A stretch of DNA of 64,000 nucleotides from Nocardioides humi (GTDB lineage Bacteria > Actinomycetota > Actinomycetes > Propionibacteriales > Nocardioidaceae), in contig NZ_CP041146.1 in the NCBI RefSeq assembly GCF_006494775.1, forward strand, positions 2,542,001-2,606,000, written 5' to 3'. The first letter of the stretch is position 1. Each line of letters begins with the position of its first letter. Made by a program: the position numbers and the translations under genes. Under the pieces are notes generated by a model, which did no database searches, had not been told where the DNA came from, and was given only the letters and a program-made list of their open reading frames with translations. Below, piece by piece: positions 8,513 through 16,417 of this stretch.

Positions 8513-9238
8513 TCACGGCACGTGCCGGAACGCGGCGGCGTGGTCGCGGAGGAACCGGCGCCGGGAGAGCCGCAGCACCAGCGCGAACACCGGCCCGGCC
8601 GCCCGGACCAGGCCGGTGACGACCTCGCCGGGCACCTCGTGGACCATCCACGGCAGTTGGAAGCGCAGCTCGGTCAGGCTCGGCCGGCCGCGGAACTCGG
8701 TGCGCTCCAGCTCCTCCCACTCCCCCGCGCCGACGTACCGCTGGACCAGGGCGACCGCCTCCCGCTCCTCGTGCGAGAGATGGTCGTCGAGGACCGCGCG
8801 GGTCTCGGCGAGGAGGGCGGGCAGCCCGGCCAGCGCCTCCGGGTCCGGTACGGCGAGCAGCCGCTCGAACCGCTCGGCGCACTTCTCGAGCAGCGGGTCG
8901 ATCAGCGCGTGCTCGGCCGCCATCGCCTCCAGGACGGCACCGGCCTGCTCGTCGCCGGCGGCGGCGACGCGCTCGTGGAGGAGCGGCCAGAGCACCCGGT
9001 CCTCGACGGAGTGGTGCTCGTGCAGGTGGTGCGCGAACCGGGTCCACCGCACGCCGAGCGCGCGCCAGGTGGCCCGGTCGTCGAGCGGCGTGTGCTCCGC
9101 GGCGGCCCGCAGGTCGCGCAGGTCGCGGCGGAAGGCGTGGTGCATGAGGTACATGCCGCCCAGGTCGCACGGGCCCGGCGGCGCGGCCGCCTGGCCGGGG
9201 AGGAGGAGGGTGGTCGGGTGGTCGGTGGGGGTGCTCAT
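8513..9238 (-). CDS. hemerythrin-like (HHE) domain protein
   Basis: 241 aa. A four-helix hemerythrin cation-binding domain spans ~20-175. Its His/Glu ligands are visible: MHHAFRRDLRDL (~32), HHLHEHHSVEDRVLWPLL (~70), MAAEHALIDPLLE (~105) and LDDHLSHEEREAV (~150). The C-terminal ~65 residues are a helical extension ending LRLSRRRFLRDHAAAFRHVP. Such domains bind di-iron and may sense or store O2 or NO. I chose ATG 9238 over the upstream in-frame ATG because it lies seven bases after a CATCCT -10 (9246-9251). A perfect pair of SARP heptamers precedes that, so the gene is a likely SARP target. Confidence 0.82.
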   Translation of the reverse strand: MSTPTDHPTTLLLPGQAAAPPGPCDLGGMYLMHHAFRRDLRDLRAAAEHTPLDDRATWRALGVRWTRFAHHLHEHHSVEDRVLWPLLHERVAAAGDEQAGAVLEAMAAEHALIDPLLEKCAERFERLLAVPDPEALAGLPALLAETRAVLDDHLSHEEREAVALVQRYVGAGEWEELERTEFRGRPSLTELRFQLPWMVHEVPGEVVTGLVRAAGPVFALVLRLSRRRFLRDHAAAFRHVP

Positions 9239-9245
9239 GGTGCCG

Positions 9246-9278
9246 AGGATGACGGCCGGCACTGGGAGCCGACTGGGA
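9246..9278 (-). promoter_or_regulatory. SARP heptamer box and -10 for the hemerythrin operon
   Basis: On the minus strand two perfect TCCCAGT heptamers (9272-9278 and 9261-9267) lie at 11-base pitch, followed after nine bases by CATCCT (9246-9251) as -10 and seven bases later by the ATG. The geometry matches the SARP gene's own promoter. Confidence 0.6.
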
Positions 9279-9293
9279 TCGGGCCCGTGGGCG

Positions 9294-9683
9294 TCAGGCG
9301 ATCCAGGGCGGGGTCACCGGGTCGCCGAGCCGGTCGCCGTCGATCGGGACGGCCCGGCCCCGGCCGGCGCCGCAGACGAGGAGCTCCGCGCCGGGACCGG
9401 CCGAGATCCGCCGGCGTACCCCGGCCGGGAGGCTCAGGGTGTCCCCCGGCGCGAGGTCGAGCCGGTCGCCGTCGACCTCGACGGTGGGCTCGCCGGACAG
9501 CACCAGCCAGACCTGCTCGACGTCGAAGAGGTGCCAGGGCCCCTGCTGGCCCTCGGTCATGGCGACCCGCCAGACGCTGAGGTCGCCGGTCCCGCTGAGG
9601 GTGGGCGAGGCGAGGGTGGTCATCACGGCGTTGGGGGTCTCCGAGACGCGCCGGCCGTCGGCTCGGGTGACGTGGGCGGACAT
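9294..9683 (-). CDS. cupin-domain protein
   Basis: 129 aa single cupin. The barrel is visible as GPWHLFDVEQVWLVLSGEPTVEVDG (~46-70) and LAPGDTLSLPAGVRRRISAG (~75-94). Metal ligands look degenerate: one His and Glu in motif 1, no His in motif 2. A small-molecule-binding or isomerase-like role is possible; the substrate is unknown. ATG 9683 is preceded by AAAGGAG. An upstream in-frame start is rejected because it would lie inside the operator. The promoter (-35 TTGACC, -10 TATATT, 17-bp spacer) is covered by two palindromes, so the MarR-family protein encoded just upstream very likely represses this gene. Confidence 0.78.
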   Translation of the reverse strand: MSAHVTRADGRRVSETPNAVMTTLASPTLSGTGDLSVWRVAMTEGQQGPWHLFDVEQVWLVLSGEPTVEVDGDRLDLAPGDTLSLPAGVRRRISAGPGAELLVCGAGRGRAVPIDGDRLGDPVTPPWIA

Positions 9684-9694
9684 GATCGATCTCC

Positions 9695-9760
9695 TTTGGT
9701 CAATTGGGTTGACCAAATATAGGTCGACTGCGACCGATGGTCAACCGAATTGACCATCGG
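9695..9760 (-). promoter_or_regulatory. MarR-type double operator overlapping the cupin promoter
   Basis: Operator 1 (9695-9717) has arms TTTGGTCAA and TTGACCAAA around five bases. Operator 2 (9734-9760) has perfect 11-base arms CCGATGGTCAA and TTGACCATCGG around five bases. Their centres are 41 bp apart, about four helical turns. On the minus strand the -35 TTGACC (9739-9744) lies in operator 2 and the -10 TATATT (9716-9721) abuts operator 1, with a 17-base spacer. Confidence 0.8.
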
Positions 9761-9769
9761 CGACCCGGG

Positions 9770-10231
9770 TCACCAGATCGGGCGGACGCCGCCCGTCGTA
9801 CCGGTGCCGGAGGCGGCGAGATAGGCGTGCAGGGCCTTGGTGAGCGCGGCGTACGCCCGCGGGCCCACGGCCTCGGCGACCTCGTTCTCGACCGTCCGCC
9901 ACGCCCGGTCCGCCGTCGCCAGCACCTCCTCGCCGCGCGGCGTGGTGGTGACGTCGCGGGTCCGGCGGTCGGCGGCGTTCACCGTGCGCGCGACGAGTCC
10001 GCGGTCCTCCAGCAGGTCGACCATCTGGCTGGCGGCCTGCTTGCTGACCTGCAGCATTCCGGCCAGCCGGGACACGCTCTGCGGCTCGTCGGCCACCGCC
10101 CGCATCAGGTACGCGTGGGCGGGCCTGAGGTCCTCGCCGAGCAGCTCCCCGAGGACCTCGGCGTGCCGGTCCGCCAGCGCCCGGAAGGCGAACGCGAACT
10201 GCATCCCCAGGTTGGGCTCGGCGTCTCCCAT
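9770..10231 (-). CDS. MarR-family transcriptional regulator
   Basis: 153 aa. The winged helix is at ~45-105: PQSVSRLAGMLQVSKQAASQMVDLLEDRGLVARTVNAADRRTRDVTTTPRGEEVL, with the recognition helix SKQAASQMV and the DRR wing. The N- and C-terminal helices are dimerisation segments. Its start codon overlaps the sirtuin stop (TGATG, shared base 10231), so the two genes are co-transcribed and translationally coupled. It ends 86 bases before the cupin gene, and that gap holds two TGGTCAA-N5-TTGACCA palindromes, its likely binding sites. The ligand is unknown. Confidence 0.85.
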   Translation of the reverse strand: MGDAEPNLGMQFAFAFRALADRHAEVLGELLGEDLRPAHAYLMRAVADEPQSVSRLAGMLQVSKQAASQMVDLLEDRGLVARTVNAADRRTRDVTTTPRGEEVLATADRAWRTVENEVAEAVGPRAYAALTKALHAYLAASGTGTTGGVRPIW

Positions 10232-10923
10232 CAGGCCCAGAGCACCTCACGGGCCCAGACGGGCACCAGGTCGCCGGCCCGGCCCTGCCGGGACTCGTGG
10301 AAGAAGTGGCTGCCCTCGCTGGGCTCGAGGTTGAGCTCGAGCGTGCGGGCGCCGTGGCGGCGGGCGTGCTGGACGAACCCCGCGGCGGGGTAGACCGCGC
10401 CCGACGTCCCGATCGACACGAACATGCTCGCCTCCGCCAGCGCGTCGGCGATCCGGTCCATCTCGTAGGGAACCTCCCCGAACCACACCACGTCCGGCCG
10501 CAGGTCCTCGACCCCGCATCCCGGGCAGGCCGGCTCGTCGATCAGCGTCCCCTGCCACGGCGACGCCACCCCGCACGCACGGCACAGCGCCTTGAGCAGC
10601 TCGCCGTGCATGTGCACCACGTTGCGCGACCCGGCCCGCTCGTGCAGGTCGTCGATGTTCTGGGTGACCACGAGCAGCCCGGTTCCGAGCGTCTCCTCCA
10701 GCTCGGCGAGCGCCCGGTGCGCCGGGTTCGGCTCCACGGTCGCCAGCGCGGCGCGGCGCTCGTCGTAGAAGCGCTGCACCGTCGCCCGGTCCCGCTCGAA
10801 GCCCTCCGGCGTGGCCACGTCCTCGACGCGATGTCCCTCCCAGAGGCCGTCGGCGTCGCGGAAGGTCGGCACCCCGCTCTCCGCGGAGATGCCGGCACCG
10901 GTCAGGACGACGATCTGGGGCAC
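10231..10923 (-). CDS. cobB: NAD-dependent protein deacylase, sirtuin class III
   Basis: 230 aa. Sirtuin signatures in order: GAGISAESGVPTFRD (~9-23, NAD binding), QNIDDLHERAG (~89-99), catalytic His in VVHMHGEL (~104), zinc Cys pairs CRAC and CPGC, then GTSGAVYPAAGF and LNLEPS. FYDERRA (~52-58) supplies the Tyr-x-x-Arg pair that marks class III sirtuins able to remove succinyl and other acidic acyl groups, as in E. coli CobB. Cytosolic. It starts at GTG, six bases after TAGCCT (10930-10935), so probably leaderless. Co-operonic with marR. Confidence 0.9.
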   Translation of the reverse strand: MPQIVVLTGAGISAESGVPTFRDADGLWEGHRVEDVATPEGFERDRATVQRFYDERRAALATVEPNPAHRALAELEETLGTGLLVVTQNIDDLHERAGSRNVVHMHGELLKALCRACGVASPWQGTLIDEPACPGCGVEDLRPDVVWFGEVPYEMDRIADALAEASMFVSIGTSGAVYPAAGFVQHARRHGARTLELNLEPSEGSHFFHESRQGRAGDLVPVWAREVLWA

Positions 10924-10957
10924 GACCGGAGGCTACCCGCCCACCGGGTGACCGTCG

Positions 10958-12547
10958 TCACGGGCCGGTGGACACCGCGGCCGCAGCCGGGGGCGTTCCC
11001 GCGAGCTCGGCCAGCCGGTCGGCGGCGTAGAGCTGGTGCGGAGCGGTCTCGCCGCCGCTGTTGCGGTAGCGCGCGGTGAGCGTGGACAGCGTCGCCCGGA
11101 CGTCGGCGTACGCCGGGTCGTCGGCCAGGTTGTGCATCTCGTAGGGATCGCGGCCGCGGTCGTAGAGCTCGACGCCGCCGCGGCGGTACTCCACGTAGGT
11201 CCAGGTGCCGATCCGGACGCCGCGATAGACCCGCCGGGCGCGCCGTACCTCGCCCCGTCCGATCCACGCCTCGATCGGCACCACCCGGACCTGCGGCGGG
11301 GCGCCGATCCAGGGCAGCACGTCCACGCCGTCGAGCGGACGGGGCGGCCGCACGCCGGTCGCGGCGAAGATCGTGGCCGTGAGGTCGGGGACGGTCACGG
11401 CGGTGGGCACCACGACACCCCGCGGCAGCCCCGGGCCGCGCATGTAGAGCGGGACGCGCAGCGACTCGTCGTAGTGGAAGCGCTTGCCGTTCATGTTGTG
11501 CGGGCCGATGGCGTAGCCGTTGTCGGAGTGGAACACGACGAGCGTCCGGTCCAGCTGCCCGGTCCTGCGCAGCGTGCGGAACAGCTTCGCCATCGCCCGG
11601 TCCAGCCCACGGGCCGCCTCGATCCGGCGCTGGTAGACGATGTTCAGCGCCCGCTTCTGCAGCGCGTCGAACCGGTTCGCGTTGGCGGGGGCGTACGACG
11701 GCACCGCCGGGTCGCCCTCCGGGAACGAGCTGGGGAAGAGGGGCAGCGGCACCCGGCGGTAGCGGCCGCGGTCCTTGGGGTCGGGCACGGTCGTCTTGAG
11801 CTCGCCCGCAGGCGTACCCGGGAACAGCCGCTTGGGGTCGTCCTTCCCGCCCGGGAAGCCGACGTGCGGCGCGACGTAGTTGACCCACGCGAACCACGGC
11901 CGGCCGCCGCGATCGGCGCCGATCATCTCCTGCGCGTGCGCGGTCATCACGTCGGTCGTGTAGCCCTTCGAGCGCGCCACCACGCCGTTGACGTTCATCC
12001 GCGGCCCGAAGAACCGGTACGTCGACGGGTCGACCGTCGCCCGCCAGTCGGTCCAGCCCTCCGGCACGTCGTGAGCGGTGCCGTCCTCGCCGTACCGGTT
12101 GATGAACTTGCCGGTGAAGAGGGTGTCGTAGCCCGCCTCTTGGAGCGCCGTGGCGAGCGTGTCGGCGTGCGAGAACGCGGAGTAGCCGCCGTCGCGGCCG
12201 CTGACCGTGCGGACCCCGTGGTTGTGGGCGTACTGCCCGCTGAGCAGCGAGGCCCGCGACGGGGCGCACAGCGGCGTCGGCGCCAGCGCGTCCGCGAACG
12301 CCACCCCACCCCGCTCCATCAGCCGCCGGACCCGCGGCAGGTAGGGCATGTCGATCGTGGCCAGGTCGTCGACGGTGACCAGCAGGACGTTCGGCCGCTC
12401 GACCTCACGCGTGAACCCCGGCGTCGGCGTGGGCCTCACCGCCTCCCGCTGCGCCTCCGGGAGCCGGCCGGGGTCGTCGATCCCCGCCAGCGCCGACCTG
12501 CTGAGGGGGAGCGACGCGCGCAACTCACCGGTCCTTCGACGTGCCAC
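10958..12547 (-). CDS. type I sulfatase (formylglycine-dependent)
   Basis: About 529 aa. The sulfatase motif CAPSRASLLSGQYAHNHG supplies the Cys that becomes formylglycine (CxPSR), so a formylglycine-generating enzyme is needed. Metal-site residues are seen in LLVTVDDLATI and HSDNGYAIGPHNMNGKRFHYDESLRVP. ELYDRGRDPYEMHNLADDP near the C-terminus is typical of the arylsulfatase family. No clear signal peptide. I chose GTG 12547 (VARRRTGEL) because GGAGAGG lies six bases upstream; a TTG at 12577 is possible. It releases sulfate from an unknown sulfate ester. It lies 75 bases downstream of the organosulfur operon on the same strand, so it may take part in sulfur scavenging. Confidence 0.85.
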   Translation of the reverse strand: MARRRTGELRASLPLSRSALAGIDDPGRLPEAQREAVRPTPTPGFTREVERPNVLLVTVDDLATIDMPYLPRVRRLMERGGVAFADALAPTPLCAPSRASLLSGQYAHNHGVRTVSGRDGGYSAFSHADTLATALQEAGYDTLFTGKFINRYGEDGTAHDVPEGWTDWRATVDPSTYRFFGPRMNVNGVVARSKGYTTDVMTAHAQEMIGADRGGRPWFAWVNYVAPHVGFPGGKDDPKRLFPGTPAGELKTTVPDPKDRGRYRRVPLPLFPSSFPEGDPAVPSYAPANANRFDALQKRALNIVYQRRIEAARGLDRAMAKLFRTLRRTGQLDRTLVVFHSDNGYAIGPHNMNGKRFHYDESLRVPLYMRGPGLPRGVVVPTAVTVPDLTATIFAATGVRPPRPLDGVDVLPWIGAPPQVRVVPIEAWIGRGEVRRARRVYRGVRIGTWTYVEYRRGGVELYDRGRDPYEMHNLADDPAYADVRATLSTLTARYRNSGGETAPHQLYAADRLAELAGTPPAAAAVSTGP

Positions 12548-12622
12548 TCCACACCTCTCCCCAGTCGGTCGACCCAAAGTGAGGTTACTAGACCTCTCTA
12601 CTCGAGTACGGCCTCCCGGCGC

Positions 12623-15600
12623 TCACCCGAGCGTCGAGGCTACGCCGGTCCGCCGCGGCGCGGCGGGCGTGACGTCCCGGGCGACCGCCGCCCACAGCGC
12701 GGCGTAGCGGCCGCCGAGACCCAGCAGCTCCCGGTGCGACCCGTCCTCGACGATCACGCCGTTGTCGACCACGAGGATCCGGTGAGCGGCCTGGGCGGTG
12801 TGGATCCGGTGCGCGATCAGGATGGTCGTCCGCCCGCTCGCGACCAGGCCCATCGCGCGCTGCACCCGGGCCTCGGTGGCGAGGTCGAGGTTGGCGGTGG
12901 CCTCGTCGAGCAGCAGGATCGCCGGATCGACGAGGAGGGCGCGCGCGAGGCTGAGCAGCTGCCGCTCGCCGGCCGACAGCGATCTGCCCTGCTCGCTGAC
13001 CGGCGTGTGGTAGCCGAGGGGCAGCGCGGCGATGAAGTCGTGCGCACCCACCTGCCGGGCCGCCCGCTCCACCTCGAGGTCGCTCGCCCCGGGGCGTCCG
13101 TAGGCGATATTGGACCGGATCGTGCCCGAGAACAGGAACGGCTCCTGGGGGACGAACCCCAGCTGGTGGCGGTACGACGGCAGGTCCAGCTCGCGCAGTG
13201 GTACGCCGTCGATGCGGACGGTCCCGGCGGTGGCGTCGTAGAACCGGGCGACCAGCTTCATCAGCGTCGACTTCCCCGCGCCGGTGGTGCCGACCAGCGC
13301 GACCACCTGTCCCGGGGGGATGGTCAGGCTGACGTCGTCCATGGCGACCACGGCGCCGGTGCTGCCGTAGGCGAAGGTCACGTGGTCGAGGCCGATCTCG
13401 CCGCGCAGCCGGCCCGGGACGACCGGGTCAGCGGACTGCGGCGTCGCCGAGGGCGTCTGCAGCAGCTCCCTCAGCTGCGTGGTGGCGACCTGCGCCTGCA
13501 GCCACTGGTCGAACACCGTCGACAGCTGCCGGATCGGCGCGAAGAACTGGTCGAGGTAGAGCAGGAAGGCGATCAGGATGCCCGAGCTCAGTGCGCCGTC
13601 GGCGTACATGCCGGCGCCGACCGCGAGAGCGATCGCCTTGGCGGTGGTGGAGAGCAGGTCGAGGAACGGGAAGAACCGGGCCTGCAGCTCGAAGGAGCGC
13701 TCACGGGCCGAGCAGTAGTCCTGCGCCAGCCGCGCGAACCGGGCCTCGTTGGCCGGCTGCTGGTTGTGCGCCTGGCTGACCGCGATGCCGGAGAGGCTCT
13801 CCTGCATGTCGGCGTACAGGACCGAGATCCGCTCGCGCGCGATCCGGTAGGACCGGCTCGACGCCCGGCTGAACAGCACGGTCGTGACCGCCAACGGGAC
13901 GAGGACCACGGCCACGGCCAGCGCCAGCAGCGGGTTGAAGGCCGCCAGCACGATCGCGATGCCGCCGCAGGTGAGCAGGCTGACCAGCGCGGTGACCAGG
14001 CCCTGCTGGAGCAGCTGGGCGAAGGCCTCCACGTCGGAGGTCATCCGGGTCATGATCTTCCCGGCCTGGTGCCGCTCGTAGTAGTCGAGCGAGAGCCGCT
14101 GGAGATGGGCGAAGGTGCGCACCCGCAGGCCGAAGAGCATCCGCTCGGCGGTGCGCTGCGTGAAGGAGGTCATGAACCGCTGGTTGGCCCAGGTGGCGAG
14201 CTGCAGCACGAGCAGGCCCGCCACGACCGCCAGGAGTACGCCGACCGCGTCGCGGAGCACGCCGTGGTCGACGCCGAAGCGGATCAGGGTCGGCCCGGAG
14301 AGCCCGGTGAGCGCGTCGATCGCGACGAGCAGCGCGCCGAACAGCAGCGGGCGGTGGAACGGCCGGAACACCTCGCGGATCGAGAAGTCGTCGTGCGGGG
14401 CGGTCTGCCGGGCGATGTCGACGTCGGGCTCGCCCGACAGCGGCGGCAGCGCGGCCACGGCCGCGAGCAGCTCGGGGGACGCGGTGGCGAGGCTGCCGAG
14501 CCGGCTGGAGTCGGCGAAGCTGCCCCCGCCTCCCCCGCCGCCCGTGCTGCGCGCGACGGCGTCGGCGGCGAAGGCGCTCACCTTGAGCGCGCCGGTCCGG
14601 TCGGCCTCCGCCGGCCAGGCCGCCGCGTCGACCGCGGTCACCGGCACCGTCACCGCCATCACGGACAGGTCGTCGGCCTCGGCCTCCGGGCCGGTGAGCA
14701 GCTCCCGGAAGAGCGCCGAACGCTCCTGCAGCTCCGGCACCGTGCCCTGGTCGACGATGCGCCCCTCGTCCAGCACGATCACCCGGTCGGCGAGCCGCAG
14801 CGTGCTGGCGCGCTTGGCGATGAGGATCGTGGTCCGGTCGGCGAGCACCTCCGTGAAGGACGCGTGGATCGCGTGCTCGGTCCGCGCGTCGATGGCCGAG
14901 GTGGCGTCGTCGAGCACGAGCACCCGTGGGTTGGCGAGCGCCGCGCGGGCCAGGGCGATCCGCTGCCGCTGCCCGCCGGAGAGCGTGTACCCACGCTCCC
15001 CGACGACGGTGTCGTAGCCGTCGGGCATGCCCGCGACGAAGCCGTGGGCATGCGCGGCGATCGCGGCGTGCTCCACCTCGTCGTCGCTGGCGGCCGGCCG
15101 GCCGAAGGCGATGTTGTCGCGGATCGTGGTCGAGAACAGGAAGCCCTCCTCGAACACCAGCCCGACGGCGTCCCGCACCGATGCGACGGTGTAGCCCCTC
15201 ACGTCGCGGCCGTCGATCCGCAGCACGCCCGACGTGGGGTCGTGGAAGCGGGCGAGCAGGAGCGCGAGGGTCGACTTGCCCGAGCCGGAGGCACCGACGA
15301 TCGCGACGCTCTCCCCCGGCTCGATGCGCAGCGACACGTCGCGCAGCACCGGCTCGCCGCCGGCGTACCCGAAGTCGACGTGGTCCAGCTCGACACGCCC
15401 TACCGGCGCCACCAGCGGTACGGCGTCGGCGCGATCCCGCACGGCCGAGGTCGCCGCGAGCAGGTCGACCAGGCGGGCGGTGCTCGCGCGGGCCTGCTGG
15501 CTCGTGGTGAGGATGCTGGAGAGGAAGCGCACCGGGGTGACCAGTTGGACGACGTAGCTGGAGAAGGCCAGGAACACACCGAGCGTGAGCTGGCCCTGCA

Positions 15601-16417
15601 TCACCAGCCAGCCGCCGAGCGCGAGCACGCCGACCTGGGTCAGGCCGGGGAAGGCGTCGAGCGTCGCCGAGAAGGCCGCCGTGATCCGGGCCGCCCGCAG
15701 CCGCGACTGGAACAGCAGGCGGGCCGCGCCGTTGAGGGCCTCCTGCTCCTGGGCCTCCTGGCCGAACGCCTTGACGACGCGGACGCCGGTCACCGCCTCC
15801 TCGACGATGCCCGCGACCGAGGCCTTCTGCAGCGCGTCGGTGAAGCTGGCCGGGAAGGTCCTCGCGCGGAACCGGACCGCCACCCACAGGAACAGCGGGA
15901 CGCTGACGACCATCACCAGCGACAGCACCGGCGAGAGCCACACCATCGCCGCCAGCGCGGCGACGAGCAGGGTCAGGTTGCCCCAGGCGATGCCGAGCTG
16001 CTGCAGGAACATCTGGATCAACGTCAGGTCGCTGGTCGCCCGGGACATCACGTCGCCGGTGCGGAACCGGTCGCGGCCCGTCGGGTCGAGGTGCTGCAGG
16101 TGGTGGTGGACGAGACGCTGGAGGTCGCGCTGACTGCGCGCGGCCGCCTTGAAGCCGACCGAGCGGCGCAGGTACTGCAGGACGAAGCAGACGACGCCGG
16201 TGACGACGAGCAGCGCGATCCATGGCGCGAGCGGTCGCTCGTGGGCGACGATGCTGTCGTCGACGATCACCTGCTGGATCAGCGGGATCGCCGCGAGCGC
16301 GAGCTGACCGAGGACGGCGAGGACGATCGCCAGCCGGATCCGCCGGAGGTTGGCGCGTCCGAGCAGCGGCGCGAGCTGGCGGAGGGTGCCCCGCTCGGGA
16401 CCGGCCCCGCCGCTCAC
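12623..16417 (-). CDS. tandem ABC exporter: two TMD-NBD halves in one protein, first ATP site degenerate
   Basis: 1264 aa, two complete ABC exporter halves fused. Half 1: membrane domain ~25-310, then NBD1 with Walker A GASGSGKSTL, signature LSGGQ, Walker B VLVLDDATSAID (Asp where the catalytic Glu should be) and an H-loop reading LIAKRAST (Lys for His). Linker of ~90 residues including GGGGGGGS. Half 2: membrane domain ~690-990, then NBD2 with Walker A GTTGAGKSTL, signature LSAGE, Walker B ILLLDEATANLD and LIAHRIHT. The site made by NBD1 Walker motifs and the NBD2 signature is therefore degenerate and the other canonical, as in heterodimeric exporters such as TM287/288. Start GTG overlaps the upstream stop (GTGA). 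Substrate unknown. Confidence 0.88.
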   Translation of the reverse strand: MSGGAGPERGTLRQLAPLLGRANLRRIRLAIVLAVLGQLALAAIPLIQQVIVDDSIVAHERPLAPWIALLVVTGVVCFVLQYLRRSVGFKAAARSQRDLQRLVHHHLQHLDPTGRDRFRTGDVMSRATSDLTLIQMFLQQLGIAWGNLTLLVAALAAMVWLSPVLSLVMVVSVPLFLWVAVRFRARTFPASFTDALQKASVAGIVEEAVTGVRVVKAFGQEAQEQEALNGAARLLFQSRLRAARITAAFSATLDAFPGLTQVGVLALGGWLVMQGQLTLGVFLAFSSYVVQLVTPVRFLSSILTTSQQARASTARLVDLLAATSAVRDRADAVPLVAPVGRVELDHVDFGYAGGEPVLRDVSLRIEPGESVAIVGASGSGKSTLALLLARFHDPTSGVLRIDGRDVRGYTVASVRDAVGLVFEEGFLFSTTIRDNIAFGRPAASDDEVEHAAIAAHAHGFVAGMPDGYDTVVGERGYTLSGGQRQRIALARAALANPRVLVLDDATSAIDARTEHAIHASFTEVLADRTTILIAKRASTLRLADRVIVLDEGRIVDQGTVPELQERSALFRELLTGPEAEADDLSVMAVTVPVTAVDAAAWPAEADRTGALKVSAFAADAVARSTGGGGGGGSFADSSRLGSLATASPELLAAVAALPPLSGEPDVDIARQTAPHDDFSIREVFRPFHRPLLFGALLVAIDALTGLSGPTLIRFGVDHGVLRDAVGVLLAVVAGLLVLQLATWANQRFMTSFTQRTAERMLFGLRVRTFAHLQRLSLDYYERHQAGKIMTRMTSDVEAFAQLLQQGLVTALVSLLTCGGIAIVLAAFNPLLALAVAVVLVPLAVTTVLFSRASSRSYRIARERISVLYADMQESLSGIAVSQAHNQQPANEARFARLAQDYCSARERSFELQARFFPFLDLLSTTAKAIALAVGAGMYADGALSSGILIAFLLYLDQFFAPIRQLSTVFDQWLQAQVATTQLRELLQTPSATPQSADPVVPGRLRGEIGLDHVTFAYGSTGAVVAMDDVSLTIPPGQVVALVGTTGAGKSTLMKLVARFYDATAGTVRIDGVPLRELDLPSYRHQLGFVPQEPFLFSGTIRSNIAYGRPGASDLEVERAARQVGAHDFIAALPLGYHTPVSEQGRSLSAGERQLLSLARALLVDPAILLLDEATANLDLATEARVQRAMGLVASGRTTILIAHRIHTAQAAHRILVVDNGVIVEDGSHRELLGLGGRYAALWAAVARDVTPAAPRRTGVASTLG

